DNA of 64,000 bases from Bacteroidales bacterium (GTDB lineage Bacteria > Bacteroidota > Bacteroidia > Bacteroidales > F082), in the NCBI GenBank assembly GCA_900769945.1, contig CAAGIO010000028.1, forward strand, positions 76,476 through 140,475, read 5' to 3'. The translations under genes and the position numbers were made by a program. This document shows positions 36,601 through 42,916 of this stretch, piece by piece. Numbering within the stretch: the first letter of the stretch is position 1; each line of letters begins with the position of its first letter. Below the pieces are notes generated by a model. That model made no database searches. It was not told the origin of the DNA and saw nothing but the letters and a program-made list of their open reading frames with translations.

Positions 36601-36945
36601 GGAAATGTCTTCTCAGGAAGAATAGATGCTGAAGGGTTTGGCCTTAGTAGCTTAGGAATAGAGCTGTCGGATGTTTTGCCTGTTTTGTCAGATGTTGTTG
36701 GCACATATTTGATTGGTTTAGAAGATGGTAGCGGTTTCTTTGCTAATATTATAAGTTTCTTTTTCAACATGGGCAATTTGCTGGATGGCGGTGGGGGAAG
36801 AGAAAACACTTTTTTGGTGTTAAACTGTGACGGGAACCCTTCTCCTTCAAACAATTCTTTTGGTGAAAAGTGTTCTGATAAAAAAAGCAGCAGTAATTTA
36901 AATGTGAATTATAGTAAGTTGCGTTATGTAGTTAATAATTATTGA
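30658..36945 (+). CDS. Giant SpvB / FG-GAP / RHS-repeat exported protein, probable polymorphic toxin
   Basis: The 2,095-residue protein starts with a signal peptide (to 'ALYSQD'). Residues 95-160 have the SpvB/TcdB-like 'GALPSIVNVSDLGGLIYSIPVQVPVGIANMTP' and 'GILGWGWNISGLSAIKR' motifs. FG-GAP/VCBS units ('GDFNGDGYSD', 'ADFDGDGKSDVG') follow near 404, 619 and 689. From about 1,200 to 1,700 there are many YD repeats ('YDDLLRLTSV', 'YDEYNRLSEIRLNG'). The RHS core end ('FGVINMNGRMYDPLVSVMMSPDRYIQ', 'NRYSYCLDNPLKYYDPTGYW') lies near 1,780-1,840. The last 255 residues are the variable tip: a glycine-rich, hydrophobic pre-toxin stretch and a region I cannot identify. The protein should form a hollow RHS shell holding its tip. 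No immunity gene follows; argS comes next. Confidence 0.88.
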   Translation: MKKSLFLFLIFFYVAALYSQDTFHETEMEVDMVVPSEKSCLFEASFSIKLKEGFYSNPSADNDVCLRINRYGVFPPAAGLEGGPSPSSDGVVGALPSIVNVSDLGGLIYSIPVQVPVGIANMTPNIGITYNSQSSNGILGWGWNISGLSAIKRVGKTLYHDGETSSVNFKDDRYSLDGHRLIVCSGEYGANGSEYKTELDEMSRIVAYSKGGDGPSYFIVNKADGTTWEYGNSEDTRLQTKNRGDRIITWFVNKIVDADGNYMVFKYLENTDTGESYIDKIEYTLNDKAGIASMYSVCFCYENRVDPEVCYVAGNEVQNNKILKNIVVKNSSNAELFNYSFDYLEPGVYGNNKKFLYYRLNSIGLTVDGMKLNPTIINWNKENKHYNVDFQSFPLEKMAFNKVPFVGDFNGDGYSDVLTVPYKTGEVYNDDVIISMLLNNGDGTFRSSPSWTQQIDNTLDWIYVADINGDYLDDIVAYFVNPDNGPWKTRIKAYLNNGDCSFSYIGGYYSDTPFNIFPGKFGSQTKTSFFVRHYSNSSNYDASVLFFYGGTVEIQNLGKFKSISDSERFLVEDVDGDGLSEVFCMNPKNTVVANILFKGGQYSFVEKFTDNNLCSNDFVFPGDFNGDGYSDFLKYNVKTNWTVMLSDGILLKTPVNCKNNSMLGNIALQPYDRYECSLKTLSAPAVTMRVADFDGDGKSDVGAFRHSAGNYYMLLGTKMIRQSDGSYGFADIRRNYFNINNSNQFVHVGNFLGRENASVLASVHHNPYSAEVPKIVSLFPQSSKYSVERITDGLGNARGFQYEYLMPNKQDSFYGFNLEWMNDDLKTTTLPVRAIFSDTTFSVNNNPCVTRYFYENAMHHVSGHGIIGFKKQSTKHFINNSFSSSTVIENEVNTLNDESLLLPEKRMVYNNVEQLVEKEEYHYDKYSCTKNKLVVMPLLILKSTTYYDPDCSGSVLKVVVENRAYDSDNKGHEYYDIVNLNRVVSGFDDKNCGDDAEMYRYWIENTCEFDNDLSGWIVSRPKIQKCIYHSCDSDDVGSCDIFEYEQDNPYHVRTKTSLPNTAMNFSDKLKVTTDYSYDVVGHVVMQTITSPSSKKQKTTRLVYGENYLHRFPTSAVNEKGWVINNSFDNDFGMVQSSVDYNGFNTYCDSDPFEITTEILLPDGVKNVKTKRWAKENKHCPQNAMYFYWEKTAGKSEKLSFFAKNGNIVREVAFGLDGEAIYVDTEYDDRGNVASKTMPYFAGDEVKKVYFSYDDNNRLIKQDWPNGVVKNYRYDKNRTTIQSVSTDGIVQTFIEETNPMGWVSKVIDIGGNEIVYSYYSDGKLKNTVINNNVSTKVMYEYDGRRNLNKMIDPSCGEITYQYNAFGELVEVRDSNHGVTEYQYDELGMMTFRSEYKSEGDEKTDTRWFYDVSKGKRGTLSRVVYGNIQDVEYEYDDLLRLTSVVETVLGKQYKTQFQYDGANRESIITYPNGFSIQKKYSNTGYYKSMVRIDDEMVLWNTNSIDALGNITDYQVGNGLRTVREFDNRTNQVSLVHTSKSNKVYQNDSYHYDSFGNMTDREKNAGNHQVESFVYDEYNRLSEIRLNGALTGRMVYDDYGNILSKTSDNVTVYFDARYDEGSPYSISRAKTNLNNINSFEHDITYTTFNKTHKICNGGVCYNLDYGYDYQRVRSVEQVDGKVKEKVYIGDCEFVNDNGKDEIDIMLKSPMGVFAVCRFKGDGSNDVFYIHKDHLESWSIITDGDGVIIQDVSYDAWGNPRNSESWCGEYTRDLEFDRGFAGQEVVACFGVINMNGRMYDPLVSVMMSPDRYIQSPDFSQNYNRYSYCLDNPLKYYDPTGYWIEWVAYGLFSGVVNVVTNIDDVDNFGEGAMLFGAGFVKGCLMNCFASCSWGVQMAGAVVGSVVKAGVNNYVKQNAGSNSWANINKDELKEEMLFAFGYSLTSSVLNANIYQPEGGDESVSLITMINEKYPDLHVVETSVATFVGNVFSGRIDAEGFGLSSLGIELSDVLPVLSDVVGTYLIGLEDGSGFFANIISFFFNMGNLLDGGGGRENTFLVLNCDGNPSPSNNSFGEKCSDKKSSSNLNVNYSKLRYVVNNY

Positions 36946-36975
36946 TAAGGAAATAGATATTTTTTACTATTTTTG
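36942..36975 (+). promoter_or_regulatory. argS promoter
   Basis: TTG (36942-36944, overlapping the RHS stop codon), a 23-bp spacer and TATTTTTG (36968-36975) stand 26 nt before argS. Confidence 0.5.
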
Positions 36976-37001
36976 CACCCAAATACAAAACGATTTATAC
37001 T

Positions 37002-38813
37002 ATGTTGGAACAAATCTTGAAACAGCTTTTTATTGATGCCTTCGTGAAACTCTATGGCAAGGAACCTTCTTCACAGCAATTGAGTTTTCAGAAGACGCGT
37101 CCCGAATTTGAGGGAGATGTGACCGTGGTTGTTTTCCCATTCGTAAAGACAGCGGGTAAGGCACCTGATGTACTTGCAAAAGAATTGGGAGATGAGATGA
37201 TGAGGGAGAGTGAGATGATTGCTAAATTTAATGTGGTAAAGGGATTCCTTAATCTTGTTATCTCAGACAGCTATTGGTTGTCATTCATGGAGAATAATCA
37301 TCTTAATGATAATTTCGGTAGAAAAGAGGTCTCGGGGAAACCAGTGATAGTAGAGTATTCGTCACCGAATACAAATAAACCGTTGCACTTAGGACACATT
37401 CGAAACAACTTGTTGGGCTGGAGCGTCTCAGAAATCCTCAAAGCTAATGGCGAAAATGTTGTGCGTGTGAACCTTGTAAACGACAGGGGAATACATATTT
37501 GTAAGAGCATGATAGCATGGCAGAGATGGGGAAATGGCTGTACTCCTGAATCAACGGGGAAAAAGGGTGATCATCTTGTTGGAGATTTTTATGTCTTATT
37601 TGATAAGCATTTTAAAGAAGAGATAAAGCAGCTTCTGCCAGCAAATTATGACGAACTTGACGATGAGGCCAAGGAGAAGGCAAAGAACGAGGCCGAGAGT
37701 GCCTCTCCATTAATGCAGGCAACAAGAGAGATGCTTCGTAAATGGGAGGCTGGTGATCCTGAAGTGAATGAGCTTTGGAAAAAAATGAATGACTGGGTAT
37801 ATCAGGGATTTGACGTTACTTATAATCGTCTTGGAGTGTCTTTTGATAAAGTCTATTACGAGTCTCAAACCTATTTATTGGGGAAGAGTACTGTTATTGA
37901 CGGTTTGAATAGAGGTGTTCTGTATCAAAGAGATGATAATTCCGTATGGTGTGATTTGCGAGACGAGGGCCTTGACGAGAAACTATTGCTTAGACGTGAT
38001 GGAACCTCCGTATATATGACCCAAGACTTGGGGACAGCACAACTTCGTTATGACGAGTACCATCCAAAGAAACTGATTTATGTCGTTGGTAATGAGCAGA
38101 ATTACCATTTCGATGTACTCAAAAGAGTGCTTGTGAGATTAGGATTTGAATGGGGTAACGATATTGAGCATTTGTCTTATGGTATGGTTGAGTTGCCAAA
38201 CGGAAAGATGAAGTCTCGCGAGGGGACTGTCGTTGACGCAGACGACCTTATGGATGAGATGGTGTCAACAGCAAAGAACGTGTCAGAAGAACTTGGTAAA
38301 GCTAACAACTTGAGCAAGGAAGAGGCTGATAGACTGTATAATATGATAGGTCTCGGTGCCTTGAAATACTTTATCTTGAAAGTTGACCCGAAGAAAACCA
38401 TGTTGTTCGACCCTCAAGAATCAATCGACTTTAACGGTAATACAGGCTCTTTTATTCAATATACTCACGCCCGTATATGCTCCGTGTTACGTAAAGCCTC
38501 CGAAGCTGGTGTAATTGTGGGTGATAGAGTCGATATCGACTCTATCATGAGTGGGGAGAAATCTTTACTCACCAACATTCATTCTTGGCCATCAGTCCTT
38601 GAACAGGCTGCTGTTAACAGAAGTCCTGCAATGATTGCAAACTATATTTATGATCTCTGCAAAAGCTTCAACCAGTTCTACCAAGAATGTAGCATCCTTA
38701 AGGAGTCTGATGAGAAACGCAGGGTGTTCCGCCTGCAGCTGGCTTCAATGACAGCCCGTTTGCTCAGGAACGCTGGTGAACTGCTTGGTATGCAGATGCC
38801 GGAAAGAATGTAA
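37002..38813 (+). CDS. argS: Arginyl-tRNA synthetase
   Basis: The 603-residue class I enzyme has the N-terminal additional domain for the tRNA D-loop, the HIGH motif as 'SPNTNKPLHLGHIRNNLLG' near residue 125, 'SYGMVELPNGKMKSREGTVV' in place of KMSKS, and the C-terminal anticodon-binding domain ending in 'RLLRNAGELLGMQMPERM', the usual end of ArgRS. It charges tRNA-Arg in the cytoplasm. Confidence 0.98.
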   Translation: MLEQILKQLFIDAFVKLYGKEPSSQQLSFQKTRPEFEGDVTVVVFPFVKTAGKAPDVLAKELGDEMMRESEMIAKFNVVKGFLNLVISDSYWLSFMENNHLNDNFGRKEVSGKPVIVEYSSPNTNKPLHLGHIRNNLLGWSVSEILKANGENVVRVNLVNDRGIHICKSMIAWQRWGNGCTPESTGKKGDHLVGDFYVLFDKHFKEEIKQLLPANYDELDDEAKEKAKNEAESASPLMQATREMLRKWEAGDPEVNELWKKMNDWVYQGFDVTYNRLGVSFDKVYYESQTYLLGKSTVIDGLNRGVLYQRDDNSVWCDLRDEGLDEKLLLRRDGTSVYMTQDLGTAQLRYDEYHPKKLIYVVGNEQNYHFDVLKRVLVRLGFEWGNDIEHLSYGMVELPNGKMKSREGTVVDADDLMDEMVSTAKNVSEELGKANNLSKEEADRLYNMIGLGALKYFILKVDPKKTMLFDPQESIDFNGNTGSFIQYTHARICSVLRKASEAGVIVGDRVDIDSIMSGEKSLLTNIHSWPSVLEQAAVNRSPAMIANYIYDLCKSFNQFYQECSILKESDEKRRVFRLQLASMTARLLRNAGELLGMQMPERM

Positions 38814-38824
38814 TAATAGTTAAT

Positions 38825-39541
38825 ATGAATGTCTTTTATTTGCCTAACGCTGAAATTGGAATGATCTCCTTCTCTGAGGAAGAGTCGAGACATTGTGTCA
38901 AAGTGCTTAGAATGCAGGAGGGAGATCGTTTCTGCGTTACAAATGGTAATGGATCGTTGTTCGATGGTGAACTTGTAGATGCCCACCCTAAAAGGGCTGT
39001 CGCCTGCCTCTCAAATCCGCATCCGGGCTATGATAACAGACCTTTCAATCTGGAAATAGCAATAGCCCCGACAAAAAATAACGAGCGCACTGAGTGGTTC
39101 CTTGAAAAGGCTACCGAAATTGGGATTGACAGAGTACGGCTTTTTACGTCTTATCATTCTGAACGCCGTGCCGCTAACGTTGAGCGTTTCAGGAAAGTGA
39201 TGATTTCTGCCGTAAAACAATCAATCAAGTCCAAACTTCCTGTAATTGATGATGTCGTCCCGTTCTCTGAGCTTATTTCACAACCTTTTGATGGACAGAA
39301 GTTCATCGCTTGGATTGATGATGATGTGAAGCTGCAACTATGTGACGCTTACATTAGAGGCAGCAACGCCTTGATATTGATAGGACCAGAAGGGGATTTC
39401 AGTAAAGAAGAGGTGGATTCAGCGATACAGAAAGGCTTCGTCCCTGTAAGTCTTGGTGATGCAAGGCTTAGGACTGAGACTGCTGCTGTGGTGTCCTGCC
39501 ATACGATTAATCTTATTAACCAGATGAAAATTGCGTTATGA
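38825..39541 (+). CDS. rsmE: 16S rRNA (uracil-1498-N3) methyltransferase
   Basis: The 238-residue protein has the N-terminal PUA-like part ('EEESRHCVKVLRMQEGDRFCVTNGNGSLFDGEL') and a SPOUT domain with the SAM-binding knot ('LILIGPEGDFSKEEVDSAI', 'VSLGDARLRTETAAVVS'). It modifies 16S rRNA. Its stop overlaps the next start by 4 nt (ATGA). Confidence 0.96.
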   Translation: MNVFYLPNAEIGMISFSEEESRHCVKVLRMQEGDRFCVTNGNGSLFDGELVDAHPKRAVACLSNPHPGYDNRPFNLEIAIAPTKNNERTEWFLEKATEIGIDRVRLFTSYHSERRAANVERFRKVMISAVKQSIKSKLPVIDDVVPFSELISQPFDGQKFIAWIDDDVKLQLCDAYIRGSNALILIGPEGDFSKEEVDSAIQKGFVPVSLGDARLRTETAAVVSCHTINLINQMKIAL

Positions 39542-40185
39542 GGTTGCTGTTGCTGGTGTTGTATGTTTTGCTGTCGCTGCCATTGTCGGCACAACAAACA
39601 CGTATCGCCCTGCTGAAATATAGAGGCGGGGGCGACTGGTATGCAAACCCCACGTCTTTGCCGAACCTTGTCAAGTTCTGTAATAAAGAACTTGGTACTG
39701 ACATAAACCCTGAGATAGCTACTATTGATGTCGGCAGTTTGGATATTTATAACTATCCTTTTGTTCACATGACAGGCCATGGAAATGTCAGCTTTAACGA
39801 TTATGAGGCACAGAACCTAAGGACTTACCTGCTGTCCGGCGGATTTCTTCATATTGATGACAATTACGGCATCAAGGACTATGTGATGTCTCAGATGACA
39901 AAAGTGTTCCCTGAGCTTGAATGGGTCGAACTGCCATACTCGCACCCGATTTTCCTCTCGCCCTTCTCTTTCCCTAACGGTTTGCCCAAGATACATGAGC
40001 ACGACCTAAAAGCGCCCCAGGCTTTCGCTTTGATATACGAGGGCAGGATAGTATGCCTGTTTACTTATGAGTGTGATCTTGGAGACGGATGGGAGGACCA
40101 GCGTGTCCATAAGGATTCGGACGAGACCCGCCTGCTCGCCCTAAAAATGGGGGCAAACATTATCCAATACGTATTCTCCCAATGA
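39538..40185 (+). CDS. DUF4159 family secreted protein
   Basis: The 215-residue protein has a signal peptide ('MRLLLLVLYVLLSLPLSAQQT'). The body matches the DUF4159 pattern: 'RIALLKYRGGGDWYANPTSLPNLVKF', 'PFVHMTGHGNVSFNDYEAQNLRTYLLSGGFLHIDDNYG' and 'WEDQRVHKDSDETRLLALKMGANIIQYVFS'. The fold is thought to be like glutamine-amidotransferase-type domains. It is translationally coupled to rsmE. The function is unknown. Confidence 0.88.
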   Translation: MRLLLLVLYVLLSLPLSAQQTRIALLKYRGGGDWYANPTSLPNLVKFCNKELGTDINPEIATIDVGSLDIYNYPFVHMTGHGNVSFNDYEAQNLRTYLLSGGFLHIDDNYGIKDYVMSQMTKVFPELEWVELPYSHPIFLSPFSFPNGLPKIHEHDLKAPQAFALIYEGRIVCLFTYECDLGDGWEDQRVHKDSDETRLLALKMGANIIQYVFSQ

Positions 40186-40204
40186 CTTATTAAACTTTTT
40201 TATT

Positions 40205-40606
40205 ATGAACGAACCAGAATTGAAACCTGAAACAAGAAAATGCCTCTGCTGCGGCAGAGAACTGTCCGGAAGAAGTGACAAGATCTTTTGCGATGATTAT
40301 TGTAGGAACAATTATTATTACAGGATAAATAACGAACAGAAGAAACTGATTAGAATAGTTAACTCCAAACTACTGCATAACAGAGGTATCTTGAAGTCGT
40401 TGAATCCCTATGGTGGGAAAACTTTCAGTATTAAGGAACTTGAAGAGAAAGGCTTCGATTTCAATTACTTCACTAATATCTATAAGACAAAAAAAGGCAG
40501 GGTGTATTATGTCGTTTATGATTATGCTTATAGCATAGATGAGGTGTCGTCAAAGGTGAAGCTGATAGTGTTTTATAATCAAAGCTCGATCTGTAGCCCG
40601 TCATAG
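40205..40606 (+). CDS. Small protein with a zinc-ribbon-like N-terminus
   Basis: The 133-residue cytoplasmic protein begins with four cysteines in 'CLCCGRELSGRSDKIFCDDYC', a likely zinc site like that of DUF2116/zinc-ribbon proteins. It is followed by 'RNNYYYRINNEQKKLIRIVNSKLLHNRGILKSL' and a beta-rich end. I do not know its function. It lies 20 nt after the DUF4159 gene, and its 3' end overlaps the convergent hydrolase gene by 28 nt. Confidence 0.75.
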   Translation: MNEPELKPETRKCLCCGRELSGRSDKIFCDDYCRNNYYYRINNEQKKLIRIVNSKLLHNRGILKSLNPYGGKTFSIKELEEKGFDFNYFTNIYKTKKGRVYYVVYDYAYSIDEVSSKVKLIVFYNQSSICSPS

Positions 40607-41349
40607 GCAAGCATCATGTTCTCGGGAAGTGTCTTGTTTACTATCTCCGCCTTTCCTATTGAGTGCCCTGTATGTGTAAACCACGCCTTCTTGACTTGTA
40701 ATCGATTTGCAAGGTCGATGGCTTCTGAAAGGCAAAGGTGCGAATAGTGCTTCTTCACCCCTAACGCCTCAAGAACAAGGAACTCCACGCCATTGAGTTT
40801 CTTGAAGCTGGAATCGGGGAGGTCGCTTAAGTCTGTCAAATAAGCGAAATTGCCTATTCTGAAGCCGTAACTAATGAGGTTGTAATGGTGCATTAGAATC
40901 GGCGTTATAGTTAAGTCGTTGATTACTATCGGTGTATCTTCGTTGATGTCTCTGATGCTGTAAGTGGGCGCACCGGGATATAGCTTGTCTTTTTCAACAA
41001 AGGCATAAGAATATTCGCGCCTGATTTCTTCTTGGGCCTCAGTGGAGGCGTATATAGGCATAGATGTGTTCTGAAGAAAATTGAATGACCTTACATCATC
41101 AAGACCTCCGATATGGTCTTTGTGCTGGTGAGTGATAAGTATTGCGTCAAGATGCTTCACGTTCTCTCGCAGCATTTGCTGGCGGAAGTCTGGCCCAGCG
41201 TCAACACAGATGGTCGTACGACTCGTCTGTATCAGAATCGACGACCTGAGACGCTTGTCCCTTGGGTCTAACGACCTGCATACTTCGCACTCGCACCCTA
41301 TTACGGGTACGCCCTGAGATGTCCCACAACCTAATATTGTGACCTTCAT
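40579..41349 (-). CDS. MBL-fold metallo-hydrolase (PhnP-like)
   Basis: The 256-residue protein has the metallo-beta-lactamase metal motif 'THQHKDHIGG' near residue 75. Other family motifs are 'ILGCGTSQGVPVIGCECEVCRSLDPRDKRLRSS' at the start, 'DAGPDFRQQ', 'LTDLSDLP' and the C-terminal 'AWFTHTGHSIG'. The N-terminal cysteine pair and overall form are those of PhnP-type cyclic phosphodiesterases. No phn genes are near, so the substrate is open. Confidence 0.92.
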   Translation of the reverse strand: MKVTILGCGTSQGVPVIGCECEVCRSLDPRDKRLRSSILIQTSRTTICVDAGPDFRQQMLRENVKHLDAILITHQHKDHIGGLDDVRSFNFLQNTSMPIYASTEAQEEIRREYSYAFVEKDKLYPGAPTYSIRDINEDTPIVINDLTITPILMHHYNLISYGFRIGNFAYLTDLSDLPDSSFKKLNGVEFLVLEALGVKKHYSHLCLSEAIDLANRLQVKKAWFTHTGHSIGKAEIVNKTLPENMMLAYDGLQIEL

Positions 41350-41466
41350 GATATTACTTTTTTAGGCGGCAAATATACTATTTTTATCTTTAACAGTTGA
41401 AAACCATTACGCAAATAATATTTTATGTGTCAAAGAAAAAAGATATCGCAATTAAAAGAAAAATGT

Positions 41467-41474
41467 TATCTTTG
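41467..41474 (+). promoter_or_regulatory. -7 promoter element before the DUF6913 / dapA operon
   Basis: TATCTTTG lies 17 nt before the first start codon. No clear -33 TTG stands at the right distance. Confidence 0.45.
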
Positions 41475-41491
41475 CGAGTTTTATATTATCC

Positions 41492-42034
41492 ATGAAGTCG
41501 ATAGTAAAATACTTTAGAAAACGCGCCCTGATGCAATTCGTTGAGAAAAGGAAGTCTTGCATCATCCCGGATATAAATACATATCCGACAATAGCTGTTC
41601 TAATTGATCTTGACCAACTTGACCAAATCAATGTTGTAAAATCAAAGTTGTCTGAAAGGTTTATCATTAAGGAAATAAGGTTCTTCACTATTGCAGACAC
41701 CTTGCCCGAAAAACCTGGTCCTGATGCTCCTGTCTGCCTGTTGTCAAAACAGGATTTCCACTTCTGGGGCATAATGAAAGAAGAACGTAAGAAAGAAATC
41801 TCTCTCCTCTTCTATGATATCTTTCTCGACTTGTCAAATAATGTCGATGAACTGCTCGCTCATGATTATTTTATCACCGTCATCAAGTCATCAATGCGTG
41901 TTAACTTTGGCGGCTCCTTTAACTCGTTGTATGACATCGTCATCGATTCAAAGAAAAATGAGAACATGTTGTATAAAATTGACGTTCTGAACAAATATCT
42001 TAATATGCTTGGAGGAAAAAATAATGAAAAATAA
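41492..42034 (+). CDS. DUF6913-type protein of unknown function
   Basis: The 180-residue cytoplasmic protein ('SIVKYFRKRALMQFVEKRKSCIIPDINTYPTIAVLIDLD' to 'VLNKYLNMLGGKNNEK') resembles Bacteroidota proteins placed before dapA and annotated DUF6913. It has no motif I can assign. Its stop codon overlaps the dapA start by 11 nt, so the two are translationally coupled. Confidence 0.8.
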   Translation: MKSIVKYFRKRALMQFVEKRKSCIIPDINTYPTIAVLIDLDQLDQINVVKSKLSERFIIKEIRFFTIADTLPEKPGPDAPVCLLSKQDFHFWGIMKEERKKEISLLFYDIFLDLSNNVDELLAHDYFITVIKSSMRVNFGGSFNSLYDIVIDSKKNENMLYKIDVLNKYLNMLGGKNNEK

Positions 42035-42905
42035 TCCTTTTGTAGGCACTGGAGTGGCTCTGATCACTCCTTTTAATGAAGATTTCACTGTTGATTACAA
42101 GTCTCTTGCAAATATCGTTGAATATTCTTTGCAAAATGGTGCCGACTTTTTAGTTGCTCTCGGCACCACCTCGGAAGCCCCGACTTTAACGGTTGAAGAG
42201 AAAAACAAAGTTGTTGACACTATCATTGATACCGCCAATCACCGTTGCCCTATTCTTCTTGGTTTGGGTGGCAATAATACTCAAAGCGTGATTGAAAATA
42301 TAAAAAATCAATCCTTTGATGGTGTTGATGGAGTTCTAAGCGTTGTACCTTATTATAATAAGCCTAACCAGAATGGAATGTTTGCCCATTTTAAGGCCGT
42401 GGCTGATGCTTCTCCGGTGCCGGTGGTTTTATATAATGTGCCGGGAAGAACAGGCGTTAATATGCAGGCGGCAACAACAATAGCCCTATCCGATCATAAT
42501 AATATCGTGGCAATAAAGGAAGCCTCCGGCAATATTCAGCAGATAATGGAGATTCTTCGCGATAAACCCTCAGATTTTACCGTGTTGTCTGGCGACGACG
42601 CTATAACTCAACCACTTATGTCTCTTGGAGCAACCGGCGTAATCTCTGTAGCCGCAAACGCTTACCCTAAACAGTTCTGCCAAATGGTCCACAAAATGTT
42701 AGATAATGTTTACTCGGAGGCTTTGTCTATCCATTACAGACTTCTTAAAATGAATGGGTTGCTGTTCGCAGATGGTAATCCCGCCGGTGTAAAGGCTCTT
42801 ATGTCGCATATCGGCCTTTGTAAAAATGTCTTGCGACTGCCTCTCGTGCCCGTGTCCGATACGGTGCTTGAAAAGATTAAAAATGAATATCTTAATATAA
42901 TGTAA
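42024..42905 (+). CDS. dapA: 4-hydroxy-tetrahydrodipicolinate synthase
   Basis: The 293-residue aldolase condenses pyruvate and aspartate semialdehyde in lysine/diaminopimelate synthesis. Seen are 'GTGVALITPF', 'LGTTSEAPTLTVEEK', 'YYNKPNQNGMFAHFKA', 'YNVPGRTGVNM' with the catalytic Tyr, and the Schiff-base lysine in 'NIVAIKEASGN'. A GGAGG lies 9 nt before the ATG at 42024, which supports this start over the in-frame ATG at 42009. Confidence 0.97.
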   Translation: MKNNPFVGTGVALITPFNEDFTVDYKSLANIVEYSLQNGADFLVALGTTSEAPTLTVEEKNKVVDTIIDTANHRCPILLGLGGNNTQSVIENIKNQSFDGVDGVLSVVPYYNKPNQNGMFAHFKAVADASPVPVVLYNVPGRTGVNMQAATTIALSDHNNIVAIKEASGNIQQIMEILRDKPSDFTVLSGDDAITQPLMSLGATGVISVAANAYPKQFCQMVHKMLDNVYSEALSIHYRLLKMNGLLFADGNPAGVKALMSHIGLCKNVLRLPLVPVSDTVLEKIKNEYLNIM

Positions 42906-42916
42906 ATGCTTCTGTT

